Assembly (NCBI GenBank): GCA_011057845.1
Contig: DSDB01000394.1
Coordinates: 1 to 5,562 of the forward strand
Source of the DNA: Phycisphaerales bacterium
GTDB lineage: Bacteria; Planctomycetota; Phycisphaerae; Sedimentisphaerales; Anaerobacaceae
Length of the DNA stretch: 5,562 nt
Direction: 5' to 3'
Positions within the stretch are counted from its first letter, which is position 1; every line of letters begins with the position of its first letter. This document shows positions 1 to 5,562 of this stretch, one piece after another. Below the pieces are notes generated by a model. It did no database searches and was not told the DNA's origin. It saw nothing but the letters and a program-made list of their open reading frames with translations. Both the position numbers and the translations under genes were made by a program.

Positions 1-1
1 G

Positions 2-259
2 GCGGAGTTTGCAAAGGACCGACATTACGTGCATACGATGCACCGCTGCCACCACAGCATCGGGCGGGCGATGTACTACACGTCGCTGACGATTATCGTG
101 GGTTTTTCGATTCTGGTGCTGTCAAATTTCGTGCCCGGGGTGTATTTTGGGTTGTTGACAGGGCTGGCGATGCTGATTGCGCTGTTGGCTGATCTGACGC
201 TGCTGCCTTGTCTGCTGATCGTGGTCAAGCCGTTTGGGCGGGGTTGTAATGAGGCATGA
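2..259 (+). CDS. RND/MMPL-family exporter, C-terminal end (5' end outside window)
   Basis: Only the last 85 residues are present; the frame is open to the left edge and ends at TGA 257-259. What is seen: a segment reading SIGRAMYYTSLTIIVGFSIL, then SNFVPG, then a second hydrophobic stretch with LLTGLAMLIALLADLTLLPCLL. This is the typical end of RND-superfamily exporters of the MMPL/HAE3-like type: a 'S.GRA...TSLT...GF..L..S.F.P' helix, followed by a helix ending in 'AL..DL..LP.L'. These would be the last two inner-membrane helices, followed by a short cytoplasmic tail. Family members use the proton gradient to export hydrophobic molecules, often lipids (HpnN and MmpL proteins are examples). 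The substrate cannot be told from this fragment. The next gene, an MlaA lipoprotein, starts 54 bases downstream on the same strand, so a shared operon and a lipid-trafficking role are likely but inferred. Confidence 0.85.
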   Translation, partial: AEFAKDRHYVHTMHRCHHSIGRAMYYTSLTIIVGFSILVLSNFVPGVYFGLLTGLAMLIALLADLTLLPCLLIVVKPFGRGCNEA

Positions 260-301
260 TAGGATGGGTCCGCCGGCTGCGATGACGACCAGCGACCAGG
301 C

Positions 302-307
302 AAGGAA
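302..307 (+). promoter_or_regulatory. Ribosome binding site of mlaA
   Basis: AAGGAA lies 6 bases before the ATG at 314, which is good Shine-Dalgarno spacing. It supports 314 as the start. The gap between the RND stop and this start is only 54 bases and shows no terminator or promoter, which favours co-transcription. Confidence 0.7.
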
Positions 308-313
308 TAGTCG

Positions 314-1225
314 ATGAAACGATATGGTCATATTGTGGCTTGCCTGCTCCTGTCGTGGTTCATGGCCGGTTGCGGCGAATCCAACAAGAAGCCCGATGCG
401 GATAACCGGCCCATTGTGGCGGGCCGGGGGGCGTCTGTGGCCGCGCCCGATGAGACACCGGGAGATCCGCGGGAGGACCCGGGCGAGACGATGCCCAAAG
501 ACCGGACGCCCGCGCCGCGCGAGGCCGCGGCCGCGGATTCAGCGCCCCCGGATAACGAGATGCCGTCGTCGCAGGACGGCGATTTCGACCTGTTCGAGGA
601 AGGCCTCCAGGAGCAGATGGTGGAGGTGAAGGATCCGCTGGAGGGCCTGAATCGGATTGTGTTCAAGTTCAACGATATGGTCTATACGGTGCTTCTCGAA
701 CCGCTGGCCAAGACGTACGAGGGCATCGTATCCGAGCCGGTCCGGGTGGGTGTCGACAACTTCTTTGAGAACGTGACGGCGCCGGCGCGGTATGTGAACT
801 GTCTGTTGCAGGGCAAGGGCCAGGGGGCGGACATCGAACTGCGGCGGTTCCTGATCAACTCAACGGAGGGGATTCTGGGCTTTGGCAACCCGGCGCGCGA
901 CAAGTACGGGCTCGAGCCGGTGCGCGAGGACCTGGGACAGACCCTGGCGGTGTGGGGCATCGGCGATGGTTTCTACCTTGTACTGCCGGTTTTGGGTCCA
1001 TCGACGCTGCGCGATTCGGTGGGCATGGTGGGCGACTACTTTCTCAATCCGGTGTCGTGGGTGCAACCGTTGGAGGTGCGGTACGGGGCAACGGGGCTCA
1101 GGCACCTGAACAAGGGCTCGTTCCATGTCGGCGAGTACAAGACGCTCGTGGGGGACGCACTGGATCCGTACATCATGTTGCGACAGAGCTACATGCAGTA
1201 TCGGGCCGGGCTCATCAAGGAGTGA
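314..1225 (+). CDS. mlaA: MlaA/VacJ-family outer-membrane lipoprotein
   Basis: A complete 303-residue protein. Residues 1-19 form a lipoprotein signal peptide (MKR, then a hydrophobic core) ending in the lipobox M-A-G-C, with lipidated Cys20. Gly at +2, not Asp, fits sorting to the outer membrane. Residues 21-106 are a low-complexity linker rich in Pro, Asp, Glu, Ala and Arg. The MlaA domain starts at D107 with DPLEGLNRIVFKFN and contains TAPARYVNCLLQG, LRRFLINSTEGILG, a Gly-rich segment running into LPVLGPSTLRDSVG (224-237), and the C-terminal signature DPYIMLRQSY from D284. In known systems MlaA sits with porins in the outer membrane and removes misplaced phospholipid from the outer leaflet, passing it to periplasmic MlaC. 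E. coli MlaA is about 250 residues with an approximately 11-residue linker; here the linker is about 86 residues, and the protein ends shortly after the DPY motif. No mlaC follows in the window. Family assignment is secure; the partner proteins are inferred. Confidence 0.96.
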   Translation: MKRYGHIVACLLLSWFMAGCGESNKKPDADNRPIVAGRGASVAAPDETPGDPREDPGETMPKDRTPAPREAAAADSAPPDNEMPSSQDGDFDLFEEGLQEQMVEVKDPLEGLNRIVFKFNDMVYTVLLEPLAKTYEGIVSEPVRVGVDNFFENVTAPARYVNCLLQGKGQGADIELRRFLINSTEGILGFGNPARDKYGLEPVREDLGQTLAVWGIGDGFYLVLPVLGPSTLRDSVGMVGDYFLNPVSWVQPLEVRYGATGLRHLNKGSFHVGEYKTLVGDALDPYIMLRQSYMQYRAGLIKE

Positions 1226-1231
1226 GGAGAG

Positions 1232-1271
1232 GGTGGATTATTGTCCACCATAACCATAGGAATTCTATGGT
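1232..1271 (+). terminator. Twin hairpins after mlaA, possible transcript end
   Basis: Seven bases after the mlaA stop codon there are two perfect inverted repeats in a row: GGTGGA (1232-1237) with TCCACC (1244-1249), and ACCATAG (1253-1259) with CTATGGT (1265-1271). The loops are 6 and 5 bases. No T-run follows, so this is not a standard intrinsic terminator. It could be a Rho-dependent end, an mRNA-stabilising 3' structure or a protein site. CACCATA (1246-1252) can also pair with TATGGTG (1266-1272), which would exclude both hairpins. Confidence 0.35.
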
Positions 1272-1542
1272 GTCCGAGGCGGGGCTACGGGTCGGGTGTA
1301 ATGAAGGGTGCTGAGGGACAGAGGAATCTTCTTGTATTGCCGGGGGCGTCTGTTAAGGTGTAGTGATGCTGGACCCAGGTCTGTTCCGGCGTGAGACCTT
1401 CGTGGTCGGCGCGGCAGGCCAGGCCCGTGGTCGGTTTATCGGAAGCCGGTTATGGCAATTTGTCTGATTGTCGGGACACACGGCGGAGCGGGGGCGGCTC
1501 TCGGTGTGGAGAGTCGTTTCCATTGCCGCGTTCACATCTCTT

Positions 1543-1547
1543 AGGGG
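1543..1547 (+). promoter_or_regulatory. Probable ribosome binding site of the giant gene
   Basis: AGGGG is the only Shine-Dalgarno-like purine run near the start. It is 10 bases before the ATG at 1558, slightly long but workable. It is only 1 base before the in-frame ATG at 1549, which is too close. This favours 1558 as the start, though it does not prove it. Confidence 0.45.
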
Positions 1548-1557
1548 CATGCGAGCC

Positions 1558-4500
1558 ATGGGTAGTCGAATAAGCCTGTTGTTGATTGCGGCGTGCTTGT
1601 GCGGGACGGCCGGGGGCGCCGTGCAGACGGCCAATCACCAGTTTCCGCCGATTGAATGGAACTTCCAGGGCAAGCCGATCCCGGAGACGCACTGGTCCCC
1701 GTGGCTTCCTTTGGGGACTCAGCAGATTACGCGGATGTCGATGGGCTTTCGATTCTCATCGGGGACCATCGCGGTGAAATGTCCCGTGAAGCTGACGTTC
1801 AAGTACGACACGGCCAACGCCAAGTCGGGCAAGGACCTGCCGATCATCGTGAAGGCCGAGATGATGGGTGCGGACTACAAGACGTTCGAGAGCGCGTTCG
1901 GAATCAGCCTGCCGAACCGACTGCAGATCGGTTTTTTCGGCGTCAGCGGCCTGCCGGATGTCCTGCCGTGGTGGGACCTTCCGTGGGATTTCTGGGACAT
2001 CCTGGGGATGGTGCCGATACCGGAGGTCGGCGGGGTGAACATCCCGGCCATGCTGGTCAGCGCCAAGAACAACATCGGCGTCAACACGGGCGCGAAGAAC
2101 GCCCTGCCGCTGGGGTCCACCGCCGGTTACCACGACCAGCGGACGCTGATTGCGTTCGATCTGAAGGACAAGGTCAAGGCCATGAGTAACGACCTGGCGC
2201 CGGAGGTGTTCAACAAACTTAGCAGCGGGTTGGGCTCCGAGGGGATGGAGCTGGTTCTGGGCATGGTGAAATGGGCCAAGGGCTTTTCGGACAACGCTCA
2301 GACCGTGGAGTTCATGACGGGGCTGTGCGGCACGGCCGTCGAGCAGTTGGCCGGGTTCGCCAGCATCAGCATCCAGGGGGACCCCTACTTCATCGTGGAG
2401 GGGATTCAGTTGCGGGCCAATGTTCGGTGCTTCATCCCGAACGGCAAGGGCAGCGGAGTCTATACGCTGTATTTCACATCATCGGGCCAGGAGCAGACGC
2501 TGAACTTCCGGGATATCACGCCCTTTGTCACGGACGGCGATGTGCTTAATATCGTGGTGGACGACCTGATGTATGAGTTTCGTCTGCGGCAGGGGTTGAA
2601 TATGAATCTTGGGATATCGCTGTTGACGGTGCCGGGCGATCCCATTGAAAAGGTGGTCGGCTACAATCGGATCGAGCGCAAGTTCACCGCCAACGACTAC
2701 GTGCTGCAGATTCCGCTGACCAAATCGGACGAGGTCATACAAAGCTTGCGGGCCAATCCGGGTTACGTGTCGGCGAGCGTGAACTGGACCAGCCCCAACC
2801 TGCCGCTCAAAGGAACGGTCAAGGCGTACAAGGGCCAGCAGTTGGTCAAGACCGTCACGGAACCGACCTTCAAGAACGCGCACAATGTTATCGTCACAGG
2901 CTTGTCGCCGAAGACGGAGTACCGGTTTGCCGTGGACTGTGTCAGCCCATCGGGACAGACGTTCAATGCCGGAGAGGTGACGACGACGACGCGCGAAGGA
3001 TCCTACGACCGCAAGGACGCCGTGACCATCCGCATGGCCGACGGCACCGATTTCAAGCTGACGGGGGCGTCGGCGTCGGCGGATTATACCTATATCGACT
3101 TCTCTTGGACGACGAACAAGACGTCGTCGACGATGGTCCTGGTCTCGCCGTCGCCGGACCTGGGAGTCAATTACGTGGCGTGCGTCAAGCTCCGCGACGG
3201 GCGGGTGCATCAGGGTTGGGTGACGCAGGGCGGGACGTTTGAGATGGTCACCGGTCATCAGATACGCATCAGCGACCTGGATCCGGGAGTGACTTACTAC
3301 TACAATATCCTGTCGTGGACGTATCAGGACGACGATCCGACGAAGAACCCGCTTGTGGCCGTGGGCAAGGTCGGCCAGATTGCCACGAAGTTCGACGCGC
3401 CTCCGCAGGTCAGGATCAAGGCGCAGTTGCAGAACGCCGGCGCAGCCGACGTCCCCGTGGTTGTCACGAAGGCGGGCGATGCCTCGTTCCGCCTGGCGCT
3501 GAACACGGGGTCCAATGGACTGACGCCGCCGGTAACGCTGGAGAAGGGCAAGCGGTACACCTTCTCGGTGTCCGGCCATGCGTGGTATCAGGATGGGGCG
3601 TCGTCGCCGCTGAATGTCTCGAGCACGGCGACGGGGGACCTTCCGGATGTGGTCCTGAATCTGGCCGCCCGGCCGTCGCCGGGGGGCGTCGTCTATGATA
3701 CGGCGGGCGCTCCGGTCTCCGGGGCGACGGTGAAGCTCGTGGGCAAGACCGGCTATCAGACGACGACGGACGGCAACGGCCGTTACACATTCGACGGGTT
3801 CACGTTCACCGGCGCCGTCAACGTCGAGGTCAGCAAGGCCGATTATGCGACTCAGCGCGTGGCCGGGCGGGTCGAACAGCTTGGTCTGACGCGGCGGTTC
3901 ACCGCCGATGGCTGCATCCTGCCCAGCGCCCTGATGACAATGGAGATCACGGTCAAGAAGCTCACCGGCGCGCCCATCAGCGGAATGACCGTCGTGATCA
4001 AGGAGGGCACGTCACAGAAGGGCTCGGTGACCACCAACGCGCAGGGCAAGGCGACCTTCACCCACAATTTCAACGACAACAACGCCAACGCCCATTTGCT
4101 GACGGTCTCCGTGGTCCCGTCGGCTACCTCACCGATTCTGCCAACCAGCGCCCAGGTGTCCGTCATCGGAGGGGAACAGCGCAAACTGGAGATCAACTGC
4201 CCCGAGGATACGCTGGGGCCCGCGATTACGGACATCTCCATCACGCAGATGGCCAACCGCAACATCAGCGTCGCGTTTTTGCTGGACGATGAGACCGCAA
4301 CCAGTTGCCTGGAGTACAAGACGCCTGCCGGACAGACCAAGACGACATCTTGGAGAACAGGCAGCAGCGTCGCTGGGTCGGGGCGTTCGAGCCACTGGAT
4401 TATCATCCAGGGCAACGACGTCGTGCCCGGCGTCTATGAGATCAAGGTCAAGGCGAAAGACCGTTTTGGCAATCTATCGGAAAGCGGATACACGTCGTTC

Positions 4501-5562
4501 AGCTTGTTCGGTGGTGCGGCATGGAACCTCAAAGTGGTCTCCGTGGACCGGACCTCGGCCGTGCTGTCATGGGACCGATTCCCCCAGGCCAACGAGAACC
4601 CCACCGTGAAGTTCGGCAAGTATGTGCTGACGGTGGGCAATCTGACGCCGGTGGAGATTACGAGCGTCACCACGACGCGCTACACGGTGCGCAATCTGAC
4701 GCCCAACACGACGTATGCCGTGACGCTTCATGCGGGTTTTGCCGGCCGCCCCGGCTACCTGGCGGCGCCGACGACGGTGAACCTGACGACGACGTCGAGT
4801 CCTCCGGTGGTCGGCGGCTTTGCGGTGACGCCCGCAACAGCGGCAACGAATCAGGACATCCAGGCCACCGCCACCATCAACGATCCGGATTCCAATATCA
4901 AGAGCGTACTTCTGTTTCTCAAAGGCGACAAAATAGGACAAGATTTGTCGAAGCAGACGTTCAACGCCCAAACCGTGTCGTTCTCGCACACGTTCAAGGT
5001 GGCGGAGGCCGGACAGTATAAGCTCGTTCTGGAAGCCACCGACGAAGCGGGCACGGGCACGGCGGAAAAGACCCTGACGGTCGTAGCCATTGAGAAGCCC
5101 GTGATCCGTTTTGAGACCTCGACGATCAAGGCCCTGGTGGGGGAGCAATTCAACACGGTTGTACTCCTGACCAACGCCGACAAGCTCCAGGGCAAGATTG
5201 GATGCACCCTGGACTGGGGCGACGGACGAAAGTCCGAAGTCGCGGCGGCCGAGGGCGCGTTCAAGGCCTCATACGCCTACAAGGAGGAGGGGTCATTCAA
5301 GGTGATGGCTACGGCGGTGGCCAGCGCCAAGGGAGTGTCGGTTGCGTCCGAGCCGGTCCAGTGCACCATCACCGTGACATCAACGCCGACACAGGTGACG
5401 CTGACCCGTGACACATCGAAGGGGTATGGCAACAGCCAGGTGTTTCACGCGACGGCGGTGGCGGGGTCCTATCCCATCAAGACGTGGACGCTCGATTACG
5501 GTGACGGCAAGAAGGAGACCGGGCAAGGTCCGGTCGACAAGGACTTTGCGCATGTGTATCCC
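1558..5562 (+). CDS. Giant exported multi-domain beta-sandwich protein (FN3/Ig/PKD modules), 3' end outside window
   Basis: One frame runs without a stop for 1335 codons and leaves the window. The start at ATG 1558 has AGGGG 10 bases upstream; ATG 1549 (three codons earlier) is possible, and the frame is closed upstream by TGA 1465-1467. Residues 1-21 form a signal peptide (MGSR, core ISLLLIAACLCG, possible cut after AGGA); I-A-A-C13 also matches a lipobox. Residues 22-398 are not recognised: beta-rich, with a Trp-rich hydrophobic segment (PWWDLPWDFWD, 137-147) and a helix-rich stretch (202-266). Then come modules: FN3-like 399-479 (GLSPKTEY), FN3-like 504-612 (LDPGVTYYY), beta-rich 613-708, carboxypeptidase-regulatory-like 709-770 (GAPVSGATV, TDGNGRYTF), a similar or Big_1-like domain 793-871 (GAPISGMTV, TNAQGKATF), Ig-like 886-983, a clear FN3 987-1081 (AVLSW, NLTPNTTY), Ig-like 1082-1176, PKD 1181-1273 (WGDG at 1220), and a second PKD from about 1276 (YGDG at 1314) cut by the window edge. 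Such arrays are usual in secreted or surface proteins that bind polymers or cells. No catalytic motif was recognised; the function is unknown. Confidence 0.9.
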   Translation, partial: MGSRISLLLIAACLCGTAGGAVQTANHQFPPIEWNFQGKPIPETHWSPWLPLGTQQITRMSMGFRFSSGTIAVKCPVKLTFKYDTANAKSGKDLPIIVKAEMMGADYKTFESAFGISLPNRLQIGFFGVSGLPDVLPWWDLPWDFWDILGMVPIPEVGGVNIPAMLVSAKNNIGVNTGAKNALPLGSTAGYHDQRTLIAFDLKDKVKAMSNDLAPEVFNKLSSGLGSEGMELVLGMVKWAKGFSDNAQTVEFMTGLCGTAVEQLAGFASISIQGDPYFIVEGIQLRANVRCFIPNGKGSGVYTLYFTSSGQEQTLNFRDITPFVTDGDVLNIVVDDLMYEFRLRQGLNMNLGISLLTVPGDPIEKVVGYNRIERKFTANDYVLQIPLTKSDEVIQSLRANPGYVSASVNWTSPNLPLKGTVKAYKGQQLVKTVTEPTFKNAHNVIVTGLSPKTEYRFAVDCVSPSGQTFNAGEVTTTTREGSYDRKDAVTIRMADGTDFKLTGASASADYTYIDFSWTTNKTSSTMVLVSPSPDLGVNYVACVKLRDGRVHQGWVTQGGTFEMVTGHQIRISDLDPGVTYYYNILSWTYQDDDPTKNPLVAVGKVGQIATKFDAPPQVRIKAQLQNAGAADVPVVVTKAGDASFRLALNTGSNGLTPPVTLEKGKRYTFSVSGHAWYQDGASSPLNVSSTATGDLPDVVLNLAARPSPGGVVYDTAGAPVSGATVKLVGKTGYQTTTDGNGRYTFDGFTFTGAVNVEVSKADYATQRVAGRVEQLGLTRRFTADGCILPSALMTMEITVKKLTGAPISGMTVVIKEGTSQKGSVTTNAQGKATFTHNFNDNNANAHLLTVSVVPSATSPILPTSAQVSVIGGEQRKLEINCPEDTLGPAITDISITQMANRNISVAFLLDDETATSCLEYKTPAGQTKTTSWRTGSSVAGSGRSSHWIIIQGNDVVPGVYEIKVKAKDRFGNLSESGYTSFSLFGGAAWNLKVVSVDRTSAVLSWDRFPQANENPTVKFGKYVLTVGNLTPVEITSVTTTRYTVRNLTPNTTYAVTLHAGFAGRPGYLAAPTTVNLTTTSSPPVVGGFAVTPATAATNQDIQATATINDPDSNIKSVLLFLKGDKIGQDLSKQTFNAQTVSFSHTFKVAEAGQYKLVLEATDEAGTGTAEKTLTVVAIEKPVIRFETSTIKALVGEQFNTVVLLTNADKLQGKIGCTLDWGDGRKSEVAAAEGAFKASYAYKEEGSFKVMATAVASAKGVSVASEPVQCTITVTSTPTQVTLTRDTSKGYGNSQVFHATAVAGSYPIKTWTLDYGDGKKETGQGPVDKDFAHVYP
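4630..4703 (+). repeat. In-frame 20-base direct repeat inside the third FN3 module
   Basis: Copies at 4630-4649 and 4684-4703 match at 19 of 20 bases (G at 4636 versus C at 4690) and share GCAATCTGACGCC. Both are in frame and encode TVGNLTP and TVRNLTP, 18 codons apart. The second copy belongs to the conserved FN3 motif NLTPNTTY; the first lies in an earlier strand of the same module. Confidence 0.75.

Larger units (their letters stand above)
1226..1557. other. 332-base intergenic region without a convincing gene
   Basis: No frame here gives a recognisable protein. The largest candidate, a 60-codon GTG-started frame at 1391-1573, has no ribosome binding site and overlaps the start of the next gene. 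The region holds twin hairpins just after the mlaA stop (1232-1271), an inverted repeat AGGTCT/AGACCT (1377-1382 and 1394-1399), a 9-base direct repeat CGTGGTCGG (1401-1409 and 1426-1434), and a small stem CTCTC/GAGAG (1498-1502 and 1509-1513). No good promoter was found by eye. Its length and the hairpins suggest that the upstream transcript ends here and that the next gene has its own promoter, but this is inference. Confidence 0.6.

Noticed and set aside
1332..1359. Possible sigma-70 promoter: TTGTAT, 16 bases, TAAGGT
   Set aside because: The -10 element matches only three of six consensus positions and the -35 element is weak; chance matches of this quality are common, and it is about 200 bases from the start codon.
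1498..1520. CTCTC/GAGAG stem followed by TCGTTTC as an intrinsic terminator
   Set aside because: The stem is only 5 bp and the following T-tract is broken; it is too weak to call.
1391..1573. A 60-codon GTG-started frame in the intergenic region
   Set aside because: No Shine-Dalgarno before it, an Arg/Gly/Ser-rich random-looking translation, and overlap with the start of the giant gene in another frame.
1656..2189. A 177-codon + strand frame within the giant gene
   Set aside because: The translation is dominated by Gly, Arg, Asp and Gln and has no domain; it is a shifted-frame shadow of residues 34-211 of the giant protein.
2977..2994. ACG codon run giving four Thr in a row, as a microsatellite or phase-variable tract
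   Set aside because: Only four trinucleotide units. Changes would keep the frame, and similar Thr-rich ends occur at other FN3 modules, so it is better explained as a linker.
2479..3579. A 366-codon open frame on the - strand
   Set aside because: It lies opposite the giant gene, is rich in Arg, His and Leu, and matches no family. It is what high-GC coding DNA gives in an antisense frame. The + strand frame has a signal peptide and recognisable FN3-like modules.
3852..4415. A 187-codon - strand frame opposite the giant gene
   Set aside because: No recognisable domain, no ribosome binding site, and fully covered by the continuous + strand frame with carboxypeptidase-regulatory-like and Ig-like modules.

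Overview
The window is a stretch of GC-rich bacterial DNA with a Gram-negative type cell envelope: it carries an outer-membrane lipoprotein of the MlaA/VacJ family and an RND-type exporter. Lineage cannot be fixed from this window alone. The RND-MlaA pairing, the high GC and the very large mosaic secreted protein would fit a planctomycete-like or other deep-branching diderm, but this is a guess.

Layout, all genes on the + strand: (1) positions 2-259 are the 3' end of an RND/MMPL-family exporter, carrying its last two membrane helices. (2) After 54 bases with a good ribosome binding site, positions 314-1225 encode a complete MlaA/VacJ lipoprotein. It has an unusually long, Pro/Asp/Glu/Ala-rich linker between the lipidated cysteine and the folded domain. 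These two genes look like one operon for lipid movement across the envelope. (3) Positions 1226-1557 hold no convincing gene. Just after the mlaA stop there are two perfect small hairpins with an overlapping alternative pairing, and further small repeats lie before the next gene. (4) From 1558 (or 1549) to the last base there is one uninterrupted reading frame of at least 1335 codons that runs off the window. It encodes a giant exported protein: a signal peptide (possibly a lipoprotein signal), about 375 residues of unrecognised sequence, then a string of beta-sandwich modules. These are fibronectin type III-like, carboxypeptidase-regulatory-like, other Ig-like and PKD modules, and the window ends inside the second PKD.

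The RND protein and MlaA plausibly act together on lipids between the inner and outer membranes. The giant protein is separated from them by 332 bases and is probably an independent transcription unit with a surface or extracellular role. No catalytic domain can be recognised in the visible part. The most unusual items are the unrecognised N-terminal region of the giant protein with its Trp-rich segment, the long linker of MlaA, and the competing hairpins after mlaA.
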